Part shown: positions 33,511 to 43,045 of the stretch, piece by piece | How positions within the stretch are numbered: position 1 is the stretch's first letter | Layout: each line of letters opens with the position of its first letter | Assembly (NCBI RefSeq): GCF_900184815.1 | Contig: NZ_FXXQ01000008.1 | Location: forward strand, 124,001-188,000 | Reading direction: 5' to 3' | DNA: 64,000 nt | Source of the DNA: Boseongicola aestuarii | Lineage (GTDB): Bacteria > Pseudomonadota > Alphaproteobacteria > Rhodobacterales > Rhodobacteraceae | Translations under genes and position numbers: made by a program | Notes under the pieces: generated by a model | Seen by the model: only the letters and a program-made list of their open reading frames with translations | Databases searched by the model: none | Told to the model about the DNA's origin: nothing

Positions 33511-33767
33511 CAGGCTTCCTCCGCAAGTGTGATCCGGTCGAACGGCCGCTTCGGCACGCCCCCGGAATATCGTTTGTTCAAGGCGCCCTCAACGGACGCG
33601 AAATGTGTCTCAAGCCAGGCGTAAACCTCGCCGTGGCCGGGGCGACGGTTGATCCCCAGCATCTCCATGACCAGCCCTTCCGGCACGTAGCCCATCACGT
33701 CGACCCCGTTCACCGGGGTCGATACACGATAGGCTTCGCGGGTCATATCAACGCCGTGAACTTCCAT
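33510..33767 (-). CDS. DUF5076-like small protein inside the pdh operon
   Basis: 85 residues between the E1-beta and E2 genes, with no gap to either. [35 protein letters not shown] is a compact helical core; no known catalytic motif. I recall similar proteins (DUF5076) in this place in other Rhodobacteraceae. Because it is coupled to E1-beta and E2, a role in complex assembly or regulation is plausible but not shown. Confidence 0.75.
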   Translation of the reverse strand: MEVHGVDMTREAYRVSTPVNGVDVMGYVPEGLVMEMLGINRRPGHGEVYAWLETHFASVEGALNKRYSGGVPKRPFDRITLAEEA

Positions 33768-33768
33768 C

Positions 33769-35142
33769 TTAGCGGTAGGTCACAGCCTTGACCGCGTCGA
33801 TGACTTCCTTGGTCGAGGTCAACGCCAGCTTCTCAAGGTTCGCCGCATATGGCATCGGCACGTCCTTACCGGTGCAGGCAATGACGGGCGCGTCCAGATA
33901 ATCAAACGCCTCACGCATGATCTCGGCGCCGATGTGGTCGGACATCGACGCAACCGGCCAGCCTTCTTCGACCGTCACGCAGCGGTTGGTCTTCTGAACC
34001 GACCGCACAACCGTTTCGATGTCGAGAGGCCGCAAAGTGCGCATGTCGACCACCTCGGCCATGATGCCTTCTTTGGCCAACTCGTCCGCGGCCTCCAAAG
34101 CGTAAGACATGCCGATACCCCAAGAGACGATCGTCACATCATCTCCTTCGCGCCAGATGCGCGCCTTGCCGAACGGAATAGTGAAATCATCCAGCTTTGG
34201 CACATCAAACGACTTGCCGTACATGATCTCGTTCTCAAGGAACACAACCGGGTTCGGATCGCGGATCGCCTGCTTCAACAGACCCTTCGCATCGGCCGCC
34301 GAATAAGGCTGCACAACGTAAAGTCCGGGAACGCTCGCATACCATGCCGCATAGTCCTGTGAGTGCTGAGCCCCCACACGCGCCGCTGCACCGTTCGGGC
34401 CACGAAACACGATAGGCGAACCCATTTGACCGCCCGACATATAAAGCGTCTTGGCCGCAGAATTGATGATGTGGTCAATCGCCTGCATCGCGAAGTTGAA
34501 GGTCATGAATTCCACAATAGGGCGCAAACCACCCCAGGACGCGCCCACTGCGATGCCGGCAAAGCCGTGCTCGGTGATCGGCGTGTCGATGACGCGTTTG
34601 GCTCCGAACTCTTCCAGCAGACCTTGGCTGATCTTATAGGCACCCTGATATTCAGCGACTTCTTCGCCCATCAGGAATACGTTTTCGTCGCTGCGCATTT
34701 CTTCGGCCATCGCGTCGCGCAAGGCTTCACGAACCGTGGTCGAGACCATCTCGGTGCCTTCCGGATAATCAGGCTCGCGCGAAACTGACGGCTTGGCCGC
34801 TGCCGCCGGGGCAGGGGCCGCAGCCTCTTCCGCCGCCGCAGCTGGTGCTTCCTCGGTCGCCGCAGGTGCCGCCGAGGCCTGAATGTCGTCGGCACTTTCG
34901 CCTTCTTCAATCATCACGGCGATGGGGGTGTTCACCGCCACGCCTTCGGTGCCTTCGGCCACGAGGATTTTCCCCATGATACCTTCGTCGACCGCTTCGA
35001 ACTCCATCGTCGCCTTGTCGGTTTCAATCTCGGCCAGAATGTCGCCGGACGACACGGTGTCGCCCTCTTTCACCAGCCATTTTGCAAGCGTGCCTTCTTC
35101 CATCGTCGGGGAAAGCGCGGGCATAAGAATTTCAGTCGCCAT
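33769..35142 (-). CDS. pdhB: Pyruvate dehydrogenase E1 beta subunit with lipoyl domain
   Basis: 457 residues, longer than a plain E1-beta because an N-terminal lipoyl domain (about 1-80, lysine in [15 protein letters not shown]) and an Ala/Pro linker precede the transketolase-like part ([20 protein letters not shown]). This layout is known in alphaproteobacteria. The lipoyl domain is nearly identical to that of the E2 gene. Start at ATG 35142 behind GGGGAGGAT. Forms the E1 heterotetramer with PdhA. Confidence 0.96.
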   Translation of the reverse strand: MATEILMPALSPTMEEGTLAKWLVKEGDTVSSGDILAEIETDKATMEFEAVDEGIMGKILVAEGTEGVAVNTPIAVMIEEGESADDIQASAAPAATEEAPAAAAEEAAAPAPAAAAKPSVSREPDYPEGTEMVSTTVREALRDAMAEEMRSDENVFLMGEEVAEYQGAYKISQGLLEEFGAKRVIDTPITEHGFAGIAVGASWGGLRPIVEFMTFNFAMQAIDHIINSAAKTLYMSGGQMGSPIVFRGPNGAAARVGAQHSQDYAAWYASVPGLYVVQPYSAADAKGLLKQAIRDPNPVVFLENEIMYGKSFDVPKLDDFTIPFGKARIWREGDDVTIVSWGIGMSYALEAADELAKEGIMAEVVDMRTLRPLDIETVVRSVQKTNRCVTVEEGWPVASMSDHIGAEIMREAFDYLDAPVIACTGKDVPMPYAANLEKLALTSTKEVIDAVKAVTYR

Positions 35143-35159
35143 GTCGTGATCCTCCCCGA

Positions 35160-36170
35160 TTAAGCGTTTTGCGGCGCGGTGCCGTCTACGTAAATGTCTG
35201 TCCAAAGTTCGCTCAGCTGCGGCTCCGGGCTCTCCTTCGAGAACTCCGCCGCCTCATTCACGATCTCCTTGATCTCTTTGTCGATCGCCTTCAGCTCGTC
35301 CTCGGTCGCGTCGCCTTCCAGCAAACGTTTGCGGACCTGCTCAATGGCGTCACGCTCCTCGCGCATCTTCTGCACCTCTTCGCGTGTGCGATACTTCGCC
35401 GGGTCCGACATCGAGTGGCCGCGATAGCGATAGGTCTTCACTTCCAGAATGTAAGGCCCTTTGCCCGCACGACAGTATTCCACTGCCCGCGCACCGGCCT
35501 CTTTCACCGCCAGCACGTCCATGCCGTCGACTTCTTCGCCCTCGATGCCATAAGCCGCGCCACGCTCCCAAAGGGAAGGCGACTTGGTCGAGCGTTTGAC
35601 CGACGTACCCATCGCATAGCCATTGTTTTCAATGACGAAAACCACGGGAAGGTCCCAGATTTCGGCCATGTTGTAAGTCTCGTACACCTGACCCTGGTTT
35701 GCAGCGCCATCCCCGAAGTAGGTGAACGTCACGCGATCGTTGCCCTTGTATTTGTCCGACAGGGCCAGACCGGCACCAAGGGGCACGTTCGCACCGACAA
35801 TCCCGTGTCCGCCATAGAAATGGGCGTCCTTGGAGAACATGTGCATCGAACCGCCCTTGCCTTTGGAGTAGCCGCCCTCGCGCCCCGTCAGTTCCGCCAT
35901 GACGCCTTTTGGGTCCATGCCGCAGGCCAGCATATGGCCGTGATCGCGATAGGTGGTGACGCGCTTGTCACCTTCCTCGGTGTTGGCTTCAAGGCCGACA
36001 ACGACCGCTTCCTGACCGATATAGAGGTGGCAGAAACCGCCAATCAGGCCCATGCCATAAAGCTGGCCTGCCTTTTCCTCGAACCGGCGGATCAGCAGCA
36101 TCTCGCGGTAAAATTTCAGGAGTTCCTCTTTCGAGGCGTTCGATTTGCGCGTTGCCCGCTTTGCGGCCAT
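35160..36170 (-). CDS. pdhA: Pyruvate dehydrogenase E1 alpha subunit
   Basis: 336 residues, thiamine diphosphate-dependent. The ThDP motif begins at [13 protein letters not shown] and continues with [10 protein letters not shown], and the phosphorylation-loop region [20 protein letters not shown] is intact. First gene of the operon, 17 bases before pdhB. The divergent gap upstream (36171-36387) holds a perfect palindrome that may control it. Confidence 0.96.
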   Translation of the reverse strand: MAAKRATRKSNASKEELLKFYREMLLIRRFEEKAGQLYGMGLIGGFCHLYIGQEAVVVGLEANTEEGDKRVTTYRDHGHMLACGMDPKGVMAELTGREGGYSKGKGGSMHMFSKDAHFYGGHGIVGANVPLGAGLALSDKYKGNDRVTFTYFGDGAANQGQVYETYNMAEIWDLPVVFVIENNGYAMGTSVKRSTKSPSLWERGAAYGIEGEEVDGMDVLAVKEAGARAVEYCRAGKGPYILEVKTYRYRGHSMSDPAKYRTREEVQKMREERDAIEQVRKRLLEGDATEDELKAIDKEIKEIVNEAAEFSKESPEPQLSELWTDIYVDGTAPQNA

Positions 36171-36230
36171 GGACGACTTCCTCCCTGGTGGTGCGTAAGT
36201 AGTTCAGCGTTAAACTATCTCTTATACGAA

Positions 36231-36245
36231 GCGTTTGCGAAACGC
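36231..36245. promoter_or_regulatory. Palindrome upstream of pdhA
   Basis: GCGTTT-GCG-AAACGC is a perfect 15-base inverted repeat 61 bases upstream of the pdhA start. A second, looser repeat (TAGTT...AACTA, 36200-36217) lies closer. Either could be an operator for the pdh operon or for the divergent kinase. Confidence 0.4.
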
Positions 36246-36387
36246 ACGTGGAAATCCGCCACGGGGCTGGGAAGTAGGTATGCAAAACGCGCAAGGCTGC
36301 GGGGGGTTCCGGGTGGGTCTTATATGAATCTTCATACCTGCCACCTTAGAGAGCCGTGACTGCCCTTCAAACAAAGGCACAGCCACC

Positions 36388-37569
36388 ATGTCAGAACCGG
36401 ACGCCCATTACCTGCAATCCGAGCTTGCTGCGCTGCTGCGCAAGGAAAGCCAGATCTGGTCGTTCCTCCAGCAAGGCTCGCTGGACGGGGTCTGGTATTG
36501 GGATCTTGAACACCCCGAGAACGAATGGATCAGTCCGGAATTCTGGGAGCTGCTTGGGATCGATCCTGCCACCAAGGCGCACGATCCGTCCGAATGGCAG
36601 GACATCATCTTTCCCGACGACCTGCAAAATGCACTCGCAAACTTCGAGAAGCACTGCGCCAACCCCGAACATCCCTATGACCAGATCGTGCGATACCTCC
36701 ACAGCGACGGCTCGACCGTCTGGGTTCGCTGCCGTGGGGTCGCCATTCGGGATGCAACCGGCAAGCCGGTGCGGATGCTTGGCGCGCACAATGATCTGAC
36801 GGCCCTGAAACGTGCCGAAATGCACGCGTGTGCCGCCGCGCGAACGGCCGCCAGCGCCAACGCGGAACTGCGCGAATTCGCCTATAGCCTGTCGCATGAT
36901 CTGAAGGCCCCCGCCAATACGCTGGGTATGCTGCTGAACGAAGTTGTCGCAAGTGACGAAGGCCGGCTGAGCAATGTGCAGAGCGACCTGCTTCAGCAGG
37001 CGCGACAGACAGTCCATCACATGCAGCACCTCGTCGACGATATGTTGTCTTTCACGCAGGTGATTGGCCAACCGCTGCAATGCGAAGCCCTATCGCTTGA
37101 TCAGATCGCAAGTGATACCTGCGTCGCGCTTGCAATTGCCATCCGTGACACATCTGCGCAAATCACCGTTGAAAGCCTTCCCGAGATCTCGGCGCATCAA
37201 TCCCAGATCAGGACGCTGTTTCAGAACATCATCGAAAATGCCCTGAAATACCGTCACCCCAACCGCCACCCCGAGATCACGATCTCGGCCAAACCCGTTG
37301 GCGCGCACGCGGTCTCGATCGAATTTTCCGATAACGGAACAGGCATTGCGCCAGAATATCATGACCGCATCTTCCACCTTTTCAAGCGCCTGCACCGCGG
37401 CGATCAGGTTAAAGGCGTGGGCCTTGGTCTGACCCTGTGCCGCCGGATCGCACAGAACCACAACGGCACTATCAGCGTCGCGTCCGTACCTGGTCGCAGT
37501 AGTATTTTCACCTTTCAAGTCCCGAGGAAAAACCCGTGGCCGAAACCAAGCCGCGTATTGGAACCCTGA
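36388..37569 (+). CDS. PAS-domain sensor histidine kinase
   Basis: 393 residues, cytoplasmic (no membrane helix). PAS domain at about 25-140 (WYWDLEHPENEW...VRMLGAHNDLTALK), then a HisKA-type dimerisation helix with His170 in YSLSHDLKAP, N box NIIENALKYRHP, and G boxes DNGTGIAPEYHDRIFHLF and GVGLGLTLCRRI. It overlaps the downstream receiver gene by 34 bases, so the two form a signalling pair. The PAS type and the paired single-domain receiver resemble bacteriophytochrome-like or light/redox modules, but no cofactor residue is obvious. Signal unknown. Confidence 0.88.
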   Translation: MSEPDAHYLQSELAALLRKESQIWSFLQQGSLDGVWYWDLEHPENEWISPEFWELLGIDPATKAHDPSEWQDIIFPDDLQNALANFEKHCANPEHPYDQIVRYLHSDGSTVWVRCRGVAIRDATGKPVRMLGAHNDLTALKRAEMHACAAARTAASANAELREFAYSLSHDLKAPANTLGMLLNEVVASDEGRLSNVQSDLLQQARQTVHHMQHLVDDMLSFTQVIGQPLQCEALSLDQIASDTCVALAIAIRDTSAQITVESLPEISAHQSQIRTLFQNIIENALKYRHPNRHPEITISAKPVGAHAVSIEFSDNGTGIAPEYHDRIFHLFKRLHRGDQVKGVGLGLTLCRRIAQNHNGTISVASVPGRSSIFTFQVPRKNPWPKPSRVLEP

Positions 37570-37949
37570 TGATCATTGATGACAACGAGGTTGATCAAAT
37601 GCTCTGCCGCCGCCTTGTGAAACGCTCGGGGCTCGTCGATAATGTGCTTGGGTTTCTCAGCGCCGAAGACGCTCTCGAGTACCTGAGAAGTCAGACCTTG
37701 CCCGCCGCAGATGCAATCCTGCTCGACATCAATATGCCGAAGATGGACGGGTTCGAATTTCTCGACGCGGCGACGCGCGAACTTGGCGCGCGATTTGCCC
37801 GCATCGTGATCATGATGCTGACCACCTCGCTGAACCCACACGATCAGGAACGCGCCCGGCAATACCCGGTGGTCAAGGACTACTGCAACAAGCCGTTATT
37901 GCTGGAATATCTTGAACGACTGGCCGGTGAGCTTTGTCACGAGAGATGA
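37536..37949 (+). CDS. Single-domain response regulator
   Basis: 137 residues, receiver domain only. The acidic pocket IIDDNEVD and phosphoacceptor Asp64 in LLDINMPKMDG are present, with the conserved Thr in MLTTSL and Lys in YCNKPL. No output domain, so it acts through protein contact or as a phosphate relay from the overlapping kinase. It starts with GTG 37536 inside the kinase gene. Confidence 0.88.
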   Translation: MAETKPRIGTLMIIDDNEVDQMLCRRLVKRSGLVDNVLGFLSAEDALEYLRSQTLPAADAILLDINMPKMDGFEFLDAATRELGARFARIVIMMLTTSLNPHDQERARQYPVVKDYCNKPLLLEYLERLAGELCHER

Positions 37950-37953
37950 CGGC

Positions 37954-38256
37954 TCAGTTCAGCGCGATCTCGTCCGAGCGGATCAGCCCGAGGATATCGC
38001 GCGCCTGCTGGTCCAGAAGGTCAAGGTCGAGATAATCGTCAGACAGCCGTCTGGTCTTGTTTTCAAGACTGGCGACTTCTTCAGCCAGACGCTCTTTTTC
38101 ACGCGTCAGGACGGTCGCCTCGGCGTCGATCTGCACCCGTTTGAAAATCCCGAAGTCGCCCTGCACGCTGGCAAAGGTGAAATACAGTCCAAGCGAGAAC
38201 ATCGCCGCAAAGTACACGACGACACCGATAGACGGACGCTTTGGGGTGATGCTCAT
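37954..38256 (-). CDS. ftsB: Septum formation initiator FtsB
   Basis: 100 residues: an N-terminal membrane helix (about 11-32) followed by a coiled coil (AEATVLTREKERLAEEVASLENKTRRL), the FtsB/DivIC layout. Part of the FtsQLB divisome complex in the periplasm. Commonly near eno and pdhA in alphaproteobacteria; here the kinase pair lies between it and pdhA. Confidence 0.87.
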   Translation of the reverse strand: MSITPKRPSIGVVVYFAAMFSLGLYFTFASVQGDFGIFKRVQIDAEATVLTREKERLAEEVASLENKTRRLSDDYLDLDLLDQQARDILGLIRSDEIALN

Positions 38257-38384
38257 TCACTGCCTCGGGTTGCTCTCTGACGGAGCGATTGTTTCGGGAA
38301 TGTGACATAATCCGAGGGTGCTGTGAATCCCCTAATTTACGAATTGGCAGAATTGCGCCGCGCTTTCCCGCGCCGCGACTGGCA

Positions 38385-38426
38385 AGGGGCCTTAAGACGA
38401 CAGCCGGCAATCGCCACAAGGCCCCT
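38385..38426 (-). other. Hairpin between fba and ftsB
   Basis: AGGGGCCTT (38385-38393) pairs perfectly with AAGGCCCCT (38418-38426). It lies downstream of the fba stop and could end its transcript, but no T run follows, so it is not a standard terminator. Confidence 0.4.
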
Positions 38427-38460
38427 CACGTTCCCCGGAATATGTCCGGGCCAATAACGA

Positions 38461-39348
38461 TCAGGTTATCGAGGCCTGATAGATCCCGTCGATCGCCGCC
38501 GCGATCGTCGCGTTGAATTCCTCGTCCGACTGCTGCGCGCTCAGCCCTTCCGACAACGCCCGGCTGAACGAAGCGATCATGCCGTGGTTGGCGGCCAAAA
38601 GCGCGTTGGCTTCATCGCGCGCATATCCCCCCGAAAGGGCCACGACGCGCATCACTTTCGGGTGGGCGATCAACGGCGCATAGAAGTTCGCCACAGTCGG
38701 AAGCGACAACTTCAGCATTACTTCGCTGCCCTCGGGCATCGCATCGAGGTTCTTCAGGATCTCATCGCGCAAGATCGCCTCGGCCTCGGCCTTGTCTGAA
38801 ATCGTGATCGTCACTTCCGGCTCGAGGATGGGCATCAAACCATGCCCCAGAATCTGCCGGCCGATCTCGAACTGCTGCGCCACGTTCGCGGCGATGCCTA
38901 CCGGGTTTGCTGCATTGATGACCGACCGCATTTTTGTGCCGAACACGCCCAGACCCGCGGCGCGGCTCAAAAGCCCGTCAAGATCGCCCATCGGTTTCAT
39001 CAGCTGCACGCCATCCGCCTCGGCCTCAAGCCCCTTGTCGCACTTGAGGAACGGCACAACGCGCTTTTCGCTCCACAGATACTTCGCCGCCGGTTTGCCG
39101 CCAAATTCGCGATCCATCGTCATCTCGAACAGGATCGCACCGATCACCTTGTCGCCCGTGAACGCAGGCGCGGCCACGATGCGCGCGCGCATCGCGTGGA
39201 TCTGGTCGAACATTTCGGCTTCGTTCGAGTAGGCATCCTCGTCCACGCCATAAAGCTTGAGCGCCTTCGGGGATGACCCGCCCGATTGATCCAAAGCCGC
39301 GATAAAGCCCTGTCCGCTGCGCATTTGTTCCGCTTGTTCTGTGTTCAC
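38461..39348 (-). CDS. fba: Fructose-bisphosphate aldolase class I
   Basis: 295 residues, Schiff-base (metal-free) aldolase of the class I type that begins GFIAALDQSGGSSPKAL. FLKCDKGLEAEADGVQLMKP and LPILEPEVTI-like stretches (LMPILEPEVTI) belong to this family. Glycolysis and gluconeogenesis. Next to pgk with a 57-base gap on the same strand, forming a glycolytic pair. Confidence 0.93.
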   Translation of the reverse strand: MNTEQAEQMRSGQGFIAALDQSGGSSPKALKLYGVDEDAYSNEAEMFDQIHAMRARIVAAPAFTGDKVIGAILFEMTMDREFGGKPAAKYLWSEKRVVPFLKCDKGLEAEADGVQLMKPMGDLDGLLSRAAGLGVFGTKMRSVINAANPVGIAANVAQQFEIGRQILGHGLMPILEPEVTITISDKAEAEAILRDEILKNLDAMPEGSEVMLKLSLPTVANFYAPLIAHPKVMRVVALSGGYARDEANALLAANHGMIASFSRALSEGLSAQQSDEEFNATIAAAIDGIYQASIT

Positions 39349-39405
39349 TTTGATACCCTCGTGATCTGTCTGTTAACCGTGTTTACGAAAACCGCCAGCG
39401 CGGTT

Positions 39406-40587
39406 CTAGTCTTGTTCAAGTGCGGCGACACCGGGCAGGGTCTTGCCCTCCATCCACTCAAGGAACGCGCCGCCCGCAGACGAAATATAGGTGAAATCAT
39501 CCGCCGCCCCGGCCTTGTTCAACGCCGCCACCGTGTCTCCGCCACCGGCCACCGAAATCAGCTTGCCCGCCTTGGTCAACGCCGCCGCATGCGCCGCCGC
39601 CGCATTGGTCGCAGTATCGAATGGCGCGATCTCGAAGGCGCCAAGCGGACCGTTCCAGATCAGCGTTTTCGCCTCATCAAAGGCGGCCGCAACCCGCGCC
39701 ACCGACAAAGGTCCGGCATCCAGGATCATCCGATCGGCAGGGCAGGCGTCCGCCGCCACGGTGATATTATCCGCACCTTCTGCAAATTCCGTGGCGCACA
39801 CCACGTCCACCGGCAGGATAATCTCGCAGGCGGCCTCTTCGGCCTTCGCCATGATCGCGCGCGCCGTATCGGCCATCTCATGTTCGGCCAGCGACTTACC
39901 CACGCCATAGCCCTTGGCGGCCAAAAACGTGTTCGCCATACCTCCGCCGATCACCAGAACATCGACCTTGCGTACAAGGTTGCCCAAAAGGTCCAGCTTG
40001 GTCGAGACTTTCGCCCCCCCGACCACTGCCACGACCGGGCGCTCGGGCGCGCTCAATGCGGCCTCAAGGGCGCGCAATTCGGCTTCCATCAAACGGCCCG
40101 CACAAGACGGCAGGAAATGAGCGACACCTTCAGTCGAGGCATGCGCGCGGTGCGCCGCCGAAAACGCATCGTTGCAATACACATCCCCAAGCGAAGCCAG
40201 AAACTGCGCCATGCGCGGGTCGTTGGCTTCTTCCATCGAAGAAAATCGCGTATTTTCGACCAGAACAACCGCGCCGTCCGGCAAGGCGTCAAGGCTGGCG
40301 CGGTCCGGGCGTTCGACAAAGGTCACCTCGCGCCCCAGCGCGTCGCGCAGAGCAGGGACAACAATGCGCAACGACATGTCGGGGTTCGGCTGTCCCTTGG
40401 GGCGACCGAAATGCGCCAGCATCACCGGCGTGCCACCCTTGGCCAGAATGTCGTTGATCGTCGGCACGATGCGGTCGATCCGCGTGGTGTCGGTGACGGT
40501 GGTGCCGTCAACCGGCACGTTCAGATCGACGCGGGTCAGCACAAGCTTGCCGGCAAGGTCCATGTCATCGAGTGTCTTCCAGGTCAT
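39406..40587 (-). CDS. pgk: Phosphoglycerate kinase
   Basis: 393 residues, usual length. The N-terminal signature [15 protein letters not shown], the hinge and phosphate region [16 protein letters not shown] and the C-terminal nucleotide loop [12 protein letters not shown] are present. Start at ATG 40587 behind GGAGAT; the frame to 40602 adds five residues ahead of it. Upstream of fba in the same direction. Confidence 0.96.
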   Translation of the reverse strand: MTWKTLDDMDLAGKLVLTRVDLNVPVDGTTVTDTTRIDRIVPTINDILAKGGTPVMLAHFGRPKGQPNPDMSLRIVVPALRDALGREVTFVERPDRASLDALPDGAVVLVENTRFSSMEEANDPRMAQFLASLGDVYCNDAFSAAHRAHASTEGVAHFLPSCAGRLMEAELRALEAALSAPERPVVAVVGGAKVSTKLDLLGNLVRKVDVLVIGGGMANTFLAAKGYGVGKSLAEHEMADTARAIMAKAEEAACEIILPVDVVCATEFAEGADNITVAADACPADRMILDAGPLSVARVAAAFDEAKTLIWNGPLGAFEIAPFDTATNAAAAHAAALTKAGKLISVAGGGDTVAALNKAGAADDFTYISSAGGAFLEWMEGKTLPGVAALEQD

Positions 40588-40728
40588 ATCAGATCTCCAC
40601 ACAGGCGCGTTTCTTCACTCCCTATCCTAGCAGTCGCGCAGGTCAACAGGCGGATCGGCGCCTTTCGGCCTTTTCCTTGGGCGCCGCGCGCACTAGGGTC
40701 TCGCCAAATCGACACAAAGGAGCGCCCG

Positions 40729-41235
40729 ATGGCTGACTACAAAGACCCCGAAAACACCATTCTGATCGAACTGAAAGACGGCACCGTCGCGATCGAACTT
40801 CTGCCCGATGTCGCTCCGCAGCACTGCGCGCGCATGAAGGAACTGGCCCGCGCGGGCGAATACGACAATGTGGTCTTTCACCGGGTGATCGAAGGCTTCA
40901 TGGCACAGACAGGTGACGTCCAGCACGGCGATTTCGTGGATGGCTTTGATCTGCGTCGCGCCGGAACGGGCGGGTCAGACAAGCCGGACGTTCCGGCTGA
41001 ATTCTCCAAACTGCCGCATGATCGCGGCACAATCGGTGCGGCGCGCAGCCAGAACCCGAACTCGGCCAACAGCCAGTTTTTCATCAACTTTTCGGACAAT
41101 GCCTTTCTGAATGGGCAGTATACTGTCTATGGCCGCGTGATTTCGGGTATGGAGCATGTCGACAAGATCGCGCGCGGCGAACCTCCGATGAACCCCGACC
41201 GGATGCATTCGGTGAAGGTAGCCGCCGATGCGTAA
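40729..41235 (+). CDS. Cyclophilin-type peptidyl-prolyl isomerase, cytoplasmic
   Basis: 168 residues without signal peptide. Catalytic-pocket residues lie in VVFHRVIEGFMAQTGD and NSANSQFFINF. Start at ATG 40729 behind AAAGGAG. The same frame is open far upstream through the pgk antisense, which is an artefact. Its stop overlaps the following, secreted paralogue by 8 bases, so the pair came from a tandem duplication with one copy exported. Confidence 0.93.
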   Translation: MADYKDPENTILIELKDGTVAIELLPDVAPQHCARMKELARAGEYDNVVFHRVIEGFMAQTGDVQHGDFVDGFDLRRAGTGGSDKPDVPAEFSKLPHDRGTIGAARSQNPNSANSQFFINFSDNAFLNGQYTVYGRVISGMEHVDKIARGEPPMNPDRMHSVKVAADA

Positions 41236-41797
41236 GCTTGCTTTCGCGCTGGTATGCCTTGCCGCACCTGTTGGCGCGCAGGACGCTACCGACGGGCCGG
41301 GTCCGAATCTTGTGATCGAAGTCGCAGGCGAGGCCAGCGGCACGGTGGTGATTGACTTGCTGGAAGATGTGGCCCCCTTGCACGTGGCCCAGATCACCGC
41401 TCTGGCGGAAGAAGGCGCGTATGACAGCGTCGTCTTCCACCGGGTGATCGAAGGTTTCATGGCGCAGACTGGCGACGTCGAATTCGGCAAGTTGGGCGGC
41501 GACATGCGCATGGCCGGCCGCGGAGGCTCCGCCCTCGACGATCTTCCGGCCGAGTTTTCGCAGGTGCCGTTTGATCGCGGGATCGTCGGCATGGCGCGCA
41601 GTCAGGATCCGAATTCGGCCAACAGCCAGTTCTTCATCATGTTCGACGAAGGTTATTTCCTGAACGAGCAATACACCGTGGTCGGGCGCGTTATCGAGGG
41701 TATGGAGGTTGTCGATGCAATCAAACTGGGCCAGGGCCCGAACGGCGCCGTGATCGGTGAGCCGGACCGGATGGACAGCGTCTCGGTCAAAAGATAA
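41228..41797 (+). CDS. Cyclophilin-type peptidyl-prolyl isomerase, periplasmic
   Basis: 189 residues. The N terminus MRKLAFALVCLAAPVGAQDA is a signal peptide, cleaved near AQ-DA, so this copy acts in the periplasm. The core (VVFHRVIEGFMAQTGD, NSANSQFFIMFDEG) is very close to the upstream cytoplasmic paralogue, whose gene it overlaps by 8 bases. Confidence 0.93.
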   Translation: MRKLAFALVCLAAPVGAQDATDGPGPNLVIEVAGEASGTVVIDLLEDVAPLHVAQITALAEEGAYDSVVFHRVIEGFMAQTGDVEFGKLGGDMRMAGRGGSALDDLPAEFSQVPFDRGIVGMARSQDPNSANSQFFIMFDEGYFLNEQYTVVGRVIEGMEVVDAIKLGQGPNGAVIGEPDRMDSVSVKR

Positions 41798-41802
41798 TGT
41801 TT

Positions 41803-41862
41803 CGCGCCTTCGGCGCGATCCGCTGGGAGGACGCTGTCCTCCCAGACCCTCCTGGGATATTT
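41803..41862 (+). repeat. Dispersed hairpin element, copy B
   Basis: GCGCC-ttc-GGCGC, then CTGGGAGGAC-gct-GTCCTCCCAG (a perfect 10-bp stem), then CCTGGGATATTTT. It lies just after the periplasmic cyclophilin gene and probably also ends its transcript. The tail has CCTGGG where the other copies have CCCGGG. Confidence 0.75.
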
Positions 41863-41989
41863 TGGAACAGAAGAAGGGGCGAAGGCGCGGTGTTCTCCCG
41901 GTCCTTCACCCTCGCGTGAGGGGGGCTAGGCCGCGGCAGATCCGTCTGCCACATTTGTCGCTATAGCTCGTCGAGGGAGGACCGACAAA

Positions 41990-42964
41990 ATGCGCATGAC
42001 ACACCTGATAGCGGCAACCGCGATCGCCATGAGCGGAGCCGTTGTTTCTGCAAGCGCCGATCCGGCGTTCTGGAAGTTCGAGTGGCCGAACACGAATTTC
42101 GACATCACGTCGGTCGAAAGCTGGGTCGAGGTCCTGTCGGGCGGACCGCCGAAAGACGGTATTCCAGCGCTGGATGAGGTGTCGTTCATCTCGGTCGAAA
42201 GCGAGGCGCGCCTTGAGGATTTGGAGCCGGTCATCACCGTCGAAATCGACGGCGCCGTACCCCGGACCTATCCTATCCGCTATCTCACCTGGCATGAGAT
42301 CGCGAATGACACTGTCGCGGGCATCCCCATAGCCGTGACGTTTTGCCCTTTGTGCAATTCCGGTATCACATTCGACAGGCGCGTGGACGGACAGACCTTG
42401 AGCTTCGGCGTTTCCGGCAAGCTACGCAACTCGGACATGATCATGTATGACCGCGAAACCGAAAGTTGGTGGCAGCAAGCCATCGGAACCGGCATCGTCG
42501 GGGAATACACTGGTGCCGAACTGAAACAACTGCCAACCTGGATGGAAAGCTGGGCCGAATTCAAAGCCCGCAACCCCGAAGGCCTCGTCATGGACGAACC
42601 GCCCTGGCCCCGCCAATATGGCCGCAATCCCTATGTCGGCTACGACAGCTCAACCCGACCCTTCCTCTATAACGGTGAAATGCCACCATACGACATCCCC
42701 GCGCTTGCCCGCGTTGTCCGCGTCGGCGACAAGGCCTGGACCTTCGAGCGCTTGCGTAAAGAGGAGGAAATCACGGAAGACGGCATCACCCTCACATGGC
42801 GGGCGGGCCAAGCCTCGGCGCTGGATCAATACACCATCGGAGACGGGCGCGACGTCGGCAGCGTGAGGGTGAAAGACGCCCAAGGCAACGACTTGCCCCA
42901 CGACGTCATGTTCGCCTTCGCCTTCCACGCGTTTTTCCCGGAAGGCGACTGGAAACAGAACTAA
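41990..42964 (+). CDS. DUF3179 domain secreted protein
   Basis: 324 residues with signal peptide (about 1-23, SASADP). The DUF3179 signature includes VTFCPLCNSGITFDRRVDG and WWQQAIGTGIVGEY, with a paired CPLC that could hold metal or thiol chemistry. Function unknown; the family is common in marine bacteria and usually exported. Stands between two dispersed elements, as a single-gene unit. Confidence 0.88.
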   Translation: MRMTHLIAATAIAMSGAVVSASADPAFWKFEWPNTNFDITSVESWVEVLSGGPPKDGIPALDEVSFISVESEARLEDLEPVITVEIDGAVPRTYPIRYLTWHEIANDTVAGIPIAVTFCPLCNSGITFDRRVDGQTLSFGVSGKLRNSDMIMYDRETESWWQQAIGTGIVGEYTGAELKQLPTWMESWAEFKARNPEGLVMDEPPWPRQYGRNPYVGYDSSTRPFLYNGEMPPYDIPALARVVRVGDKAWTFERLRKEEEITEDGITLTWRAGQASALDQYTIGDGRDVGSVRVKDAQGNDLPHDVMFAFAFHAFFPEGDWKQN

Positions 42965-42985
42965 GCGCGCTCATTCACCTGTTGT

Positions 42986-43040
42986 AAAATATCCCGGGGT
43001 CCGGGGCAGAGCCCCGGTCGGTCGCCGCCGTAAGGCGGCG
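42986..43040 (-). repeat. Dispersed hairpin element, copy C (reverse)
   Basis: On the minus strand: CGCCGCC-ttac-GGCGGCG, CCGGGGC-tct-GCCCCGG, then CCCCGGGATATTTT. It sits between the converging DUF3179 and tyrS genes, right after the tyrS stop. Confidence 0.8.
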
Positions 43041-43045
43041 AAACC

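Noticed and set aside
39286-40728. Long plus-strand frame running into the cyclophilin gene
   Set aside because: It is antisense to pgk and reflects the codon bias of that gene. The protein before residue 482 has no family features, and the cyclophilin has its own start and ribosome binding site.
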